A DNA stretch of 64,000 nucleotides from Salinicola corii (GTDB taxonomy: Bacteria; Pseudomonadota; Gammaproteobacteria; Pseudomonadales; Halomonadaceae), in assembly GCF_008298015.1 (NCBI RefSeq), contig NZ_VTPX01000013.1:1-64000 (forward strand), given 5' to 3'. Below, in pieces: positions 1 through 7,820 of this stretch; the first letter of the stretch is position 1; every line of letters begins with the position of its first letter. The notes below the pieces were generated by a model that searched no databases, had not been told where the DNA came from, and saw only the letters and a program-made list of their open reading frames with translations. A program made the position numbers and the translations under genes.

Positions 1-65
1 GAAACCGCTTAGCGCCGATGGTAGTGTGGGGTCTCCCCATGTGAGAGTAGGTCATCGTCAGGCTT
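1..65 (+). rRNA. rrf: 5S ribosomal RNA, 3' end (partial)
   Basis: The window opens inside a 5S rRNA gene. The stretch with the block GATGGTAGTGTGGGG, the loop TCTCCCCATG and GAGAGTAGGTCATCGTCAGG is the conserved 3' half of gammaproteobacterial 5S rRNA. The 5' part and the rest of the rRNA operon lie upstream of the window. The exact 3' end (about 62-66) cannot be fixed by eye. Confidence 0.9.
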
Positions 66-72
66 CTATCCC

Positions 73-107
73 AAACCCCCAGCTTCGCGAGAAGCTGGGG
101 GTTTTTC
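73..107 (+). terminator. Rho-independent terminator of the rRNA operon
   Basis: CCCCCAGCTTC (76-86), a GCGA tetraloop (87-90) and GAAGCTGGGGG (91-101) form a perfect 11-bp stem followed by TTTTTCTTT. It lies immediately after the 5S gene, as expected for the end of an rRNA operon. Confidence 0.93.
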
Positions 108-327
108 TTTGCCGCGAAGAAAATCACCGCGGACCACGCTAGTATTCCTATGAGACGCGTTCTCTTTAATGGCAGCAAGGGCCGTGACGCTAAAAGCCGA
201 CATCTCTATATTGCCTGTGGGTAATTAGGAGGAATTGGGGAAGGTGCGTTTACCATTGGATGATTTCTCGATCTACGGCTATGTTAGGTGGGCAATACAT
301 GGAAGTGGTTACCAAGGAGAAGATTCG

Positions 328-528
328 ATGCACACCGAACTATTGAAGAAAATGGCGATGGCAATGCTGGTGGGTTTCATGGCATTCGGCGTGGTCGCTT
401 GCGATAACGACGAAGGCCCGGCCGAAGAGGCTGGTGAGTCCGTCGACAACGCAGTGGATAATGCTGGCGATGCCATGGAAGACGCGGGCAATGACATTCA
501 GGACAAAGCGGAAGATGCGCAGAATTAA
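328..528 (+). CDS. Small acidic lipoprotein, entericidin-like in layout
   Basis: A 66-residue protein. The N-terminus has Met-His..Lys-Lys, then a hydrophobic segment ending in a lipobox-like Val-Val-Ala-Cys (Cys at about residue 24), so the mature product is probably a very short outer-membrane or periplasmic lipoprotein. The mature part is almost wholly acidic and Ala/Asn rich, with a loose repeat (DNAVDNAGDAMEDAGNDIQD) likely to form one amphipathic helix. The ATG at 328 is chosen because AAGGAGA lies at 314-320, 7 nt upstream; an in-frame TTG at 235 would add 31 residues that hide the signal peptide. The size and layout recall entericidin-like stress lipoproteins, but no specific function can be assigned. 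Confidence 0.75.
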   Translation: MHTELLKKMAMAMLVGFMAFGVVACDNDEGPAEEAGESVDNAVDNAGDAMEDAGNDIQDKAEDAQN

Positions 529-615
529 TTCTGCCATGAAGTAGCGGTAGGCTAGTGATAAAAAAACTGGCCGCCGCTCCTTCAGCGGGGCCGAGCTGAT
601 AGTCCGGTCCGAAAA

Positions 616-653
616 AGAAGCCCGAGTTCCGCATGAGTGGATCTCGGGCTTCT
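616..653 (+). terminator. Terminator-like hairpin after the lipoprotein gene
   Basis: AGAAGCCCGAG (616-626) pairs perfectly with CTCGGGCTTCT (643-653), 11 bp with a 16-nt loop. The T tract after it is weak and an A-rich run precedes it, so it may also act on the opposite strand. It lies 90 bp after the lipoprotein stop. Confidence 0.6.
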
Positions 654-689
654 GTCATTCATGGCTGTCGAAAGGCTTTTCGCCTGGGT

Positions 690-720
690 CACCCTGCCTG
701 AGTCTTGCTCAGACAGGGTG
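690..720 (-). terminator. Hairpin at the 3' end of the glucose dehydrogenase gene
   Basis: CACCCTG-C-CTGAG and CTCAG-A-CAGGGTG form a 12-bp stem with one mismatch around a TCTTG loop. It lies 15 bp past the stop codon of the leftward glucose dehydrogenase gene. No U tract follows on the minus strand, so it is a terminator-like or mRNA-end-stabilising hairpin. Confidence 0.5.
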
Positions 721-734
721 ATCGATGCGAGCGA

Positions 735-3287
735 TCAGGAACCGTCACCTTTCGGCAGTGCATAGGCGATCACGTAGTCGCCGGAGGGGGTCTCCATGAA
801 ATGGTGCCCCGTGGCGACGATGACCACATACTGACGGCCGTTGGCTTCGTAAACCAGCGGATTGGCCTGACCGCCGGCCGGCAGCGGTGCTTGCCAAACG
901 GTCTCGCCGCTTTCGATGTCGATGGCGCGGATCAGATCGTCGGTTGCTGCAGCAATGAATATCAGACCGCCTGCGGTGATCACGGAGCCGCCGTTGTTGG
1001 GAGTACCGATGTCGATCGGCAAGCCCGAGCGGATGCCCCAGGGGCCATTGGCACGGGCGGTACCCAGCGGGCGATCCCATAGTGTGTCGCCACTCGCCAG
1101 GTCGATGGCGCGGATATGGCCATACGGCGGCTGCTTGCAGAGCATGCCGGTGTAAGGCACGCGCCAGCCAGCATTGACATTGATCGCGTAAGGCGTGTTG
1201 GCTTGGGGGTCGCCCGCACCTTCGGCACCACCACTGTCTTCCTTCAGCTCTTCGCGCGGCACCCAGCCCAGCTTGTTGGCCACATCACGCGGCACCAGCT
1301 CGTTGTAGTTGGGCATATCGTTGTAGTTGGCGATGATCACGCCGCGGTGCGGATCGATCGCCACGCTGCCCCAGTCAGAGCCGCCGTTGTAACCGGTATA
1401 CTGGATCCATGGCTGTTCGGCGGTGGGCGGCGTGTACATGCCTTCCCAGCTTGCCTGGCGATACTGGATCCGACAGAACAACTGATCGAATGGGGTCATG
1501 CCCCACATGTCTTTCTCGTCGATATCCGGCTGACGCAGCGTCGCGTAGAGCGAAAATGGCTGGGTTTCGCTGCGCTGCTCCGGTTCGGCACCGCCTTGAG
1601 GGACTGGGCGCTCTTCGGCACCACCGCCGAGCAGCTCGCCTGTCTCGCGATTGAAAACGTAGATGTCACCTTGCTTGGTCGGCATCACCAACGCCGGCAC
1701 CTTGCCGTTGCCGGTAGGGAAGTCGATCAAGGTCGGTTGTGAACCAGGGTCGTAGTCCCAGACGTCCTTGTGGGCTGTCTGGAAATGCCATTTCGGCAGG
1801 CCCGTTTCGACATCGAGGGCGACCATCGAGCTGGCCCATTCGTTCTCTTCCGGTGTCCGCGAACTGCTCCAGTAATCGGCAGCGCTGTTCGCCATCGGCA
1901 GATAGACCAGCCCCAGTTTGCTGTCGCCAGCGGCGGTGGTCCACATGTTGGGGGAGCCACGCACGTAGGTTTCATCACCAGTCAACGGTTCGCTCTGATC
2001 CGGCCGGCCGGCATCCCAGGCCCACAGCAGCTCGCCAGTCACGACATCGTAACCCTTGATCACGCCGGAAGGCGGATAGCGGCGCTGGCCATCAAGGACC
2101 TGGTGGCCGGTAACCAGCACGTTGCGCACGACAACCGGGGCGGAATTGATGGAGACGTATCCATCTGGCGTTTCGCCCATGTTCCGCTTGATATCGACCT
2201 GGCCGTTGTCACCGAAATCGGCGCAGGGTTCGCCGGTAGCCGCATCGACTTCGATCAGGCGGCCATCCAGCGTGCCGGAGATGATGCGCGCCTGGCACGA
2301 CGGGTCGTCATTTGCTGCAACAGCCGGTTGGCTCGATGCGGTGCCATCCGATGGCTGATCATTATCGCCACTCTGTTCGCCATTGACGGCCGTGGATTCG
2401 CCCTGAGCAGCGGGTTGATCGTTGGCTGCCGAAGAGCGATCGTCCGGTACCTCGTAGTACGTGACACCACGGCACGCAGCGGTATAGGGAATGGCGTCCT
2501 CGGAGACCTGGGGATCGTAGCGCCAGTTCTCCTCCCCGGTCGCGGCATTCAAGGAGATTAGAATATTGCGCGATGTGCAGAGGAATACATCGTCACCGAC
2601 TTTGAGCGGTGTCGTCTCCGCACCCCAGCGATGGTCGAGCATATCGCCAGTGCGATATTGCCAGGCAACCTCGAGGTCGCCCACGTTGTCGGGGGTGATT
2701 TGGTCGGCAGGGGAGAATCTCGTCGCAGCCGAATCACGCCCATAAGCGGCCCAGTCTGCGTCTGCCGGAGTGTCGGCGGGTTGCGCATTGCCGACATCGG
2801 TCGAGAAAGACTCGTCGGCGACCGCTGGAATGTCCTCGAGGTGTTGATAACCTCGACCGGGCACGAATGCCAAGGCACCCGCGACGACCAGGCCGAGAAA
2901 TAGCACGCCTGCCAGCGAGAAGCCGGCTTTGCGGGACGGGCCATTTTTGAGTGCGGGCGTGACGAGCGCAACCAGTATGGCGAGAATCAGCACGACATCC
3001 AGGCGTGGAATCCAGCGCCAGTAGTTCAGTCCCGATTCCCAAGCGGCCCACAAGAACGTTCCTACGAAGACGACACCATAAATAGCGGCGCCGGAGACTC
3101 TACCGCGAAATAGTTGAATGCCGGCAATCAGCATCAACACGCCGGCGACTAGGTAGTACCAGGAACCGCCTAAAGTCGCTAGATAAGCGCCACCGGCTCC
3201 CAGAGCCAGACCGACAAGCGCAACGATGATCCCGACGAGCCTTGCAAAAACGCTGCCAGCGCCGCGGGAAGAAGTCGTAGTGGCCAC
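735..3287 (-). CDS. gcd: Membrane-bound PQQ-dependent glucose dehydrogenase
   Basis: Quinoprotein that oxidises glucose and other aldoses to lactones in the periplasm and passes electrons to ubiquinone. The N-terminal ~150 residues hold about five hydrophobic helices (the membrane anchor of Gcd), followed by the PQQ beta-propeller: the WAAYGRDSAATRFSP start, RWGAETTPL, MWTTAAGDSKLGLVYLP, HKDVWDYDPGSQPTLIDFP and WGIRSGLPIDIGTPNNGGS are typical of the family. Length 850 aa against about 800 for the E. coli enzyme; the excess is mainly a Ser/Gln/Ala/Asp-rich insert at about residues 283-330. The GTG at 3287 is chosen because AAGGGAGAG precedes it; an upstream in-frame start at 3332 lacks this. 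No pqq synthesis genes are in the window, so cofactor must come from elsewhere. Monocistronic. Confidence 0.93.
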   Translation of the reverse strand: MATTTSSRGAGSVFARLVGIIVALVGLALGAGGAYLATLGGSWYYLVAGVLMLIAGIQLFRGRVSGAAIYGVVFVGTFLWAAWESGLNYWRWIPRLDVVLILAILVALVTPALKNGPSRKAGFSLAGVLFLGLVVAGALAFVPGRGYQHLEDIPAVADESFSTDVGNAQPADTPADADWAAYGRDSAATRFSPADQITPDNVGDLEVAWQYRTGDMLDHRWGAETTPLKVGDDVFLCTSRNILISLNAATGEENWRYDPQVSEDAIPYTAACRGVTYYEVPDDRSSAANDQPAAQGESTAVNGEQSGDNDQPSDGTASSQPAVAANDDPSCQARIISGTLDGRLIEVDAATGEPCADFGDNGQVDIKRNMGETPDGYVSINSAPVVVRNVLVTGHQVLDGQRRYPPSGVIKGYDVVTGELLWAWDAGRPDQSEPLTGDETYVRGSPNMWTTAAGDSKLGLVYLPMANSAADYWSSSRTPEENEWASSMVALDVETGLPKWHFQTAHKDVWDYDPGSQPTLIDFPTGNGKVPALVMPTKQGDIYVFNRETGELLGGGAEERPVPQGGAEPEQRSETQPFSLYATLRQPDIDEKDMWGMTPFDQLFCRIQYRQASWEGMYTPPTAEQPWIQYTGYNGGSDWGSVAIDPHRGVIIANYNDMPNYNELVPRDVANKLGWVPREELKEDSGGAEGAGDPQANTPYAINVNAGWRVPYTGMLCKQPPYGHIRAIDLASGDTLWDRPLGTARANGPWGIRSGLPIDIGTPNNGGSVITAGGLIFIAAATDDLIRAIDIESGETVWQAPLPAGGQANPLVYEANGRQYVVIVATGHHFMETPSGDYVIAYALPKGDGS

Positions 3288-3717
3288 TGAACTCTCCCTT
3301 GAATGAAATATATTTAATCCGATTGACCGCATGCTCCGATGCGGCCGCTGACTTCATGCGACAAACTATTGCACCAAGTCAGCATAGTCATGGTAATTGA
3401 AGCTGACGATGAATTCAGTCCGAAAGCTGTTCAACCAGACATCCAGCTTCGAATGCCGTGTCGGTATATAAAGCGAAGGGCGCGGGGCGCAGCGGAGCGA
3501 GAGAAAGGCTTCGGAGTTCGATAGGATGGCGGTGTCGAGATGCTTGTATATTTTATACAAAAAGTCTAGGGTCTACAAAAGGCACAGTGTCGAAACGTAA
3601 CTTTTCGTGGCAGGATGAATCGACGTCGCCTGGATCCCGGTTTCGAACGGAAGGGCGCAACGCCCGACCCCTTTGCAGTACGAACAAACAATAAGCGCTG
3701 AAGGGAGTAATCGTTGT
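3288..3717. other. Divergent intergenic region, gcd / liv operon
   Basis: 430 bases between the leftward glucose dehydrogenase and the rightward liv-type operon. It is clearly more AT rich than the genes around it and should hold both promoters. No convincing gene was seen. The most striking element is the TTGTATA palindrome at 3544-3560. Confidence 0.6.
3544..3560. promoter_or_regulatory. Palindromic operator candidate upstream of livK
   Basis: TTGTATA-TTT-TATACAA is a perfect 7-bp inverted repeat with a 3-bp centre, 157 bp upstream of the solute-binding gene. The half-site resembles operators of GntR/FCD-type regulators (TTGTATAC-type sites). No such regulator gene is in the window, so the cognate protein is unknown. 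Its AT richness also makes it a possible promoter element. Confidence 0.5.
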
Positions 3718-4839
3718 ATGAACAAATTTCTCAAGCTGGTCACCGCTACGACCGTCCTCAGTCTGGCCGCGGGGTCTCTGGCCGTGGCGCAGGAAGGTCC
3801 GATCGTCATCGGTGTGCAGGCGCCGACGACCGGTTCCGAGGCGACCTACGGCAAGGACATGTTCAATGCCATATCGCTGGCCGCGGACGAGATCAACGCC
3901 GATGGCGGGCTGCTGGATGGTCGCCAGATCGAGCTGATCACCGGGGACACCGCCTGCGATCCCCAGCAGTCGGTCAACGCAGCCAGTCGACTGGCATCGC
4001 AAGAGGTGGCGGGTGTCGTGGGCGGCTACTGCTCCGGTGCGACCCAGCCGACGCTCAAGACCTACGGCGACGCCAACATCCCGTTCGTCATCGTGGCGGC
4101 CAACTCGACCCAATTGATTCCGGCCAACCCTGGCAACGCAGTGATGATCAACTCCACCGGCGACGACCAGGCCAAGACCGCGCTCGATTTCTTCGAAGGC
4201 AAGGGCATCGAGAAGTTGGCCATCGTCAACCAGGGTGATGCCTATTCGCAGGATCTGGCCAACCTGACTCGCGATGCCTGGACCGGCGCCGGCCATACCG
4301 TCTCGGCCTTCGAGTACGTCAACAAGGGTGAGCAGGACTTTTCCGCACTGGTCAACAAGATCCGGGGCTCCGGCGCCGAGGCGGTATTCTGGACGGCCTA
4401 CTACGCTGACGGCGGCCTGCTGATTCGCCAGCTACGTCAGCGCGGTTTCCAGGGCACCATCGCGGTGGGTGACGGCTCCAACTCGCCGGAGCTGTTCAAT
4501 ATCGCCGGGCAGGCCGCCGAGGGCGTGTTCGCATTCTCCAATCCGACGGCCGACTTCCTGCCGGCTGCCAAGCAGTTCGCCAGCGACTACCAGTCGAAAT
4601 TCGGTAATGCACCGGGGCCTTACGCGCCGCTGGCCTACGATGGCATGCAGCTGATGGCCTGGGCCATCGACAAGGCCGGTTCCACCGATGGCGATGCCAT
4701 CATCAAGGCGCTCAACAGTGCCGACGGCCAGGAGTGGCTGGCCGGTCCAATCTCTTTCACGCCGCAGCATACCCTGGCGCGAAGCAACTTCGTGGTGCTC
4801 GAGGGGCAGGACGGCAAGTGGACCCGCTACGAAAAATGA
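3718..4839 (+). CDS. livK: Branched-chain amino acid-type ABC transporter, periplasmic binding protein
   Basis: Periplasmic binding protein of the LivJ/LivK (type 1 fold) family, 373 aa. A Sec signal peptide MNKFLKLVTATTVLSLAAGS ends near AVAQ|E; the mature part begins GPIVIGVQAPTTGSEATYG, the standard first strand and ligand loop of this family. The C-terminal WLAGPISFTPQHTLARSNF segment is also typical. ATG 3718 is preceded by AAGGGAGT at 3701-3708; an earlier in-frame ATG at 3673 would bury the signal peptide. It is the first gene of a livKHMGF set ending with a proline-racemase-family enzyme, which suggests that the ligand may be a proline-like amino acid rather than leucine; the sequence alone does not fix the ligand. 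Confidence 0.9.
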   Translation: MNKFLKLVTATTVLSLAAGSLAVAQEGPIVIGVQAPTTGSEATYGKDMFNAISLAADEINADGGLLDGRQIELITGDTACDPQQSVNAASRLASQEVAGVVGGYCSGATQPTLKTYGDANIPFVIVAANSTQLIPANPGNAVMINSTGDDQAKTALDFFEGKGIEKLAIVNQGDAYSQDLANLTRDAWTGAGHTVSAFEYVNKGEQDFSALVNKIRGSGAEAVFWTAYYADGGLLIRQLRQRGFQGTIAVGDGSNSPELFNIAGQAAEGVFAFSNPTADFLPAAKQFASDYQSKFGNAPGPYAPLAYDGMQLMAWAIDKAGSTDGDAIIKALNSADGQEWLAGPISFTPQHTLARSNFVVLEGQDGKWTRYEK

Positions 4840-4846
4840 CGGCTGC

Positions 4847-4880
4847 ATCACCGGTTCGGGCTTCGGCTCGAACCGGTGGT
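4847..4880 (+). promoter_or_regulatory. Strong UUCG-capped hairpin between livK and livH
   Basis: ATCACCGGTTCGGGC and GCTCGAACCGGTGGT pair around a C(TTCG)G tetraloop, a 15-bp stem with few wobbles, starting 8 bp after the livK stop. No T tract follows. Such intercistronic hairpins protect the upstream message from 3' exonucleases, so more binding protein is made than permease; partial termination is the alternative. Confidence 0.7.
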
Positions 4881-4960
4881 GTTGGAACGCCTCGTAGAGT
4901 GTGACCTCCACGTCGCGTTCGTCTTTCTCATCCGCTGTTCGCTGGCCAGAGACAAACGCC

Positions 4961-5875
4961 ATGACCTGGTACGATTCTTTTCTGCAGCAGTTCGTCGACG
5001 GGCTGGTGCTGGGCTCTTTCTATGCCCTGGTGGCGCTCGGTTACACCATGGTGTTCGGTGTCATCAAGCTGCTCAACTTCGCCCACGGCGACCTCTACAT
5101 GACCGGCGCCTTCGCGGGGTTCGGCGGGCTCTCCCTGGTCTCCGGCTTTCTCGGGGCCGGCTGGCTCGGCATCTTCGTGGCCATGTTGCTGGCGATGCTC
5201 GCCGTCGGCTGCCTCGGGGTGGTGATCGAGCGCGTGGCATATCACCCGATGCTCGGCGCGCCTCGGCTGTCGATTCTGATCACCGCGCTTGCCGTGTCGC
5301 TGGGGCTGCAGAACGCAGCGCTGGCGATGACCGGTGGCCAGTACACCGCTTTCAGCACCGACCTTGGGTTCGGGGGCTTCAATCTCGGCAATCTCTTTCT
5401 TTCCTATAACCAGATCGTTCTGGTAACGACTGCCGCAGTGTTGATGATCGCGCTCGAGCTGTTCGTCTCCAGGACGCTCTACGGTCGAGCCATGCGTGCT
5501 GTCTCCATCGATAAGGACATGTGCCGGATGATGGGGATCAACGTCTCCGCCGTCATTGCGGTGACCTTCTTCATCGGTTCGGGACTGGCCGCCGCCGCAG
5601 GGACGATGGCAGGCGCCTATTACGGCAGCATCTGGTACTTCATGGGGTTTCTGATCGGGCTCAAGGCGTTCACCGCGGCGGTGATCGGCGGTATCGGCAG
5701 CATCACCGGGGCGATGCTGGGTGGTCTGATCCTGGGGTTGCTGGAGTCCTTCGGTACGCACATTCCGTTCATCGGCAGCGAGTGGAAGGATGTCTTCACC
5801 TTCTCGATTCTGATCCTGGTACTGGTGTTCAAGCCCACCGGCCTGCTGGGCAAATCCGAAGTGGAGAGGATGTGA
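4961..5875 (+). CDS. livH: Branched-chain amino acid-type ABC transporter permease
   Basis: Inner-membrane permease of the LivH family, 304 aa, with about eight hydrophobic segments. Family signatures are visible: SFYALVALGYTMVFGVIKLLNFAHGD near the start, the cytoplasmic loop RTLYGRAMRAVSIDKDMCRMMGIN (coupling-helix region) and the C-terminal GGIGSITGAMLGGLILGLLE. ATG 4961 (MTWYDSFLQQ) fits the family N-terminus; an in-frame start at 4901 would add residues lying in the intergenic leader. It is the second gene of the liv set, 121 bp after the binding-protein stop and 1 bp before livM. Confidence 0.92.
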   Translation: MTWYDSFLQQFVDGLVLGSFYALVALGYTMVFGVIKLLNFAHGDLYMTGAFAGFGGLSLVSGFLGAGWLGIFVAMLLAMLAVGCLGVVIERVAYHPMLGAPRLSILITALAVSLGLQNAALAMTGGQYTAFSTDLGFGGFNLGNLFLSYNQIVLVTTAAVLMIALELFVSRTLYGRAMRAVSIDKDMCRMMGINVSAVIAVTFFIGSGLAAAAGTMAGAYYGSIWYFMGFLIGLKAFTAAVIGGIGSITGAMLGGLILGLLESFGTHIPFIGSEWKDVFTFSILILVLVFKPTGLLGKSEVERM

Positions 5876-5876
5876 C

Positions 5877-6890
5877 ATGGACAAGCATTCGCCACCGACG
5901 CGCCCCGATGTGGACGAGCATGACGCTCACAAGACGAAACCGCGCAATCCGCTCCAGAGACTCTATGCGGCCTTCGAGTCGCCGGGGCGGCGGCGGGCGC
6001 TTCACCTCACGATCCTGGCGATCCTGATCGTCACTCCGTGGATCTCGAGCCAGTACACCACGGTCATTCTGACCAACGCGCTGCTCTACGTGGTGCTGTG
6101 CCTGGGGTTGAACATCGTGGTCGGCTACGCCGGGCTGCTCGATCTCGGCTATGCGGCCTTCTTTGCGGTCGGTGCCTATACCGTCGGTATCCTGACCCAG
6201 CAGTTCGGCGTCAATTTCTGGGCCGCAATCCCCTTTGCCCTGATGGCGGCGGCGCTCGCCGGGGTCATCATCGGCGGGCCGACCTTGCGGCTGCGCAGCG
6301 ACTATCTCGCCATCGTGACCCTGGGGTTCGGCGAGATCGTGCGCTTCACCGCCCGCAACCTGGAAATCACCGGCGGCGCCAGCGGGTTGTCGCACATCCC
6401 GGAACCGTCGCTGTTCGGCTGGCACATCGATAGTTCGATCGATTTCTATTATGTCTTCGTGGTACTGGCGGTGCTTGCCTATATCGCCAGCCAGCGGCTG
6501 TTCGACTCCCGTCTGGGCCGGGCATGGCTCTACGTGCGCCACGACGAGGATGCCGCCGAGGCGATGGGGATCAACCGGGTCGCGACCAAGCTGGCGGCCT
6601 ATGTCACCGGCGCCATCTTCGGGGCCATCGGGGGGATCTTCTTCTCCGTGAACCTGGGCGCCATCTCGCCGGAGAGCTTCAGCTTCCAGCAATCCGTGCT
6701 GATTCTGCTGGCGGTGGTGCTCGGCGGCATGGGCAAGATACCCGGTGTCATCCTGGGGGCGTTCATCGTCGTGCTCGGCCCCGAGCTGCTGCGCGATTTC
6801 GGCACTCTGCGACTGCTGATATTCGCCGTGCTGCTGTTGCTGATCATGCTGTTCCGGCCGAGCGGTATCTGGCCCGAGAAGCGTTCATGA
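5877..6890 (+). CDS. livM: Branched-chain amino acid-type ABC transporter permease
   Basis: Second permease of the importer, LivM family, 337 aa. A polar cytoplasmic N-terminus of about 40 residues is followed by hydrophobic helices. Characteristic segments are LGLNIVVGYAGLLDLGYAAFFAVGAYT, the LRLRSDYLAIVTLGFGEIVR loop, GRAWLYVRHDEDAAEAMGIN (coupling helix) and the final LIMLFRPSGIWPEKRS. The ATG begins one base after the livH stop, indicating translational coupling. A 153-bp gap holding a dispersed repeat separates it from livG. Confidence 0.92.
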   Translation: MDKHSPPTRPDVDEHDAHKTKPRNPLQRLYAAFESPGRRRALHLTILAILIVTPWISSQYTTVILTNALLYVVLCLGLNIVVGYAGLLDLGYAAFFAVGAYTVGILTQQFGVNFWAAIPFALMAAALAGVIIGGPTLRLRSDYLAIVTLGFGEIVRFTARNLEITGGASGLSHIPEPSLFGWHIDSSIDFYYVFVVLAVLAYIASQRLFDSRLGRAWLYVRHDEDAAEAMGINRVATKLAAYVTGAIFGAIGGIFFSVNLGAISPESFSFQQSVLILLAVVLGGMGKIPGVILGAFIVVLGPELLRDFGTLRLLIFAVLLLLIMLFRPSGIWPEKRS

Positions 6891-6966
6891 AAGGTACCTG
6901 CAAAAGGGCTGCGCTCGACGATACCGCGTTAAAACTGGCCTCGGAGTACTCATTTACCCGAGTAAA

Positions 6967-7011
6967 CTCCGTCTCCTCGGCCATTTTTGCCTTGTCTCGC
7001 CTTCGCTCGCC
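6967..7011 (-). repeat. Dispersed intergenic repeat, copy A
   Basis: Read on the minus strand this begins GGCGAGCGAAGGCGAGACAA and continues GGCAAAAATGGCCGAGGAG. The first 29 bases match the segment at 19056-19084 with only two differences. The copy fills the livM-livG gap. Its surroundings (6937-6985) add an imperfect inverted repeat (GGCCTCGGAGTA...TCCGTCTCCTCGGCC), suggesting a larger folded element. Confidence 0.65.
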
Positions 7012-7043
7012 TGTTCTGTAAGCACCTTTTCGAGGAGTTCTTG

Positions 7044-7820
7044 ATGCTGCTGCAACTGAAACAGGTGTCGCTGAGCTTTGCCGGCAACACCGTACTGCAC
7101 GACGTCGACTTCGGTGTCGACGCGGGACGTATCCATAGCCTGATCGGCCCCAATGGCGCCGGCAAGACGTCGATGTTCAACGTGATCACCGGCTTCTATC
7201 GACCCCAGCAGGGCGACATCACGCTGGATGGCGAGCGGATCGTCAAGCGCAAGCCTCATGCCGTGACCCGAATGGGCATCGCCCGGACCTTTCAGAACGT
7301 GCGGCTCTTTCGTGAGATGTCGGTGCTGGAAAATGTCATGGCGGGGCAGCACTGTCGCAGTCGAGCCGGTGCGTTGGCGGCCATTCTTCGGCTGCCGAGT
7401 CAGCGCGCCGAGGAGCGCCAGATTCTCGAGACCAGCCTCGAATGCCTCGATTTCGTCGGCCTGATGGGCCACCAGGAGCGACTGGCGACCAATCTCGCCT
7501 ACGGCCACCAGCGCCGGGTCGAAATCGCCCGCGCCCTGGCCACCGAGCCCAAGCTTCTGTTGCTCGACGAGCCGGCGGCGGGCCTCAACAGCGGCGAGAA
7601 GCAGGCGCTGATCGAACTGATTCGGCGTATCCGCGACGAGCGCGGCGTTGCCGTGCTGCTGATCGAGCACGACATGAGCCTGGTGATGAATGTCTCCGAG
7701 CGCATCAGTGTGCTCGACCACGGCACTCTGATCACCGAGGGCGACCCCCATTCGGTGCAGAACGATCCCAAGGTGATTGAGGCCTATCTCGGCCAGGACG
7801 ACGAGGAGCTGGCACTGTGA
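7044..7820 (+). CDS. livG: Branched-chain amino acid-type ABC transporter ATPase
   Basis: ATP-binding subunit of the LivG family, 258 aa. Visible motifs: Walker A GPNGAGKTSMFN (about residues 35-46), the LivG-type signature LAYGHQRRVEIARALA in place of LSGGQ, Walker B LLLLDEPAAGLN and the switch His in LLIEHDMSLVM. ATG 7044 has CGAGGAG at 7031-7037; an in-frame start at 6987 would extend into the repeat region. It overlaps livF at its 3' end and works with LivF as the cytoplasmic ATPase pair of the importer. Confidence 0.93.
   Translation: MLLQLKQVSLSFAGNTVLHDVDFGVDAGRIHSLIGPNGAGKTSMFNVITGFYRPQQGDITLDGERIVKRKPHAVTRMGIARTFQNVRLFREMSVLENVMAGQHCRSRAGALAAILRLPSQRAEERQILETSLECLDFVGLMGHQERLATNLAYGHQRRVEIARALATEPKLLLLDEPAAGLNSGEKQALIELIRRIRDERGVAVLLIEHDMSLVMNVSERISVLDHGTLITEGDPHSVQNDPKVIEAYLGQDDEELAL

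Noticed and set aside
4928-5884. A 318-codon frame antisense to livH
   Set aside because: Glu/Asp/His/Gln-rich shadow of a membrane protein gene.
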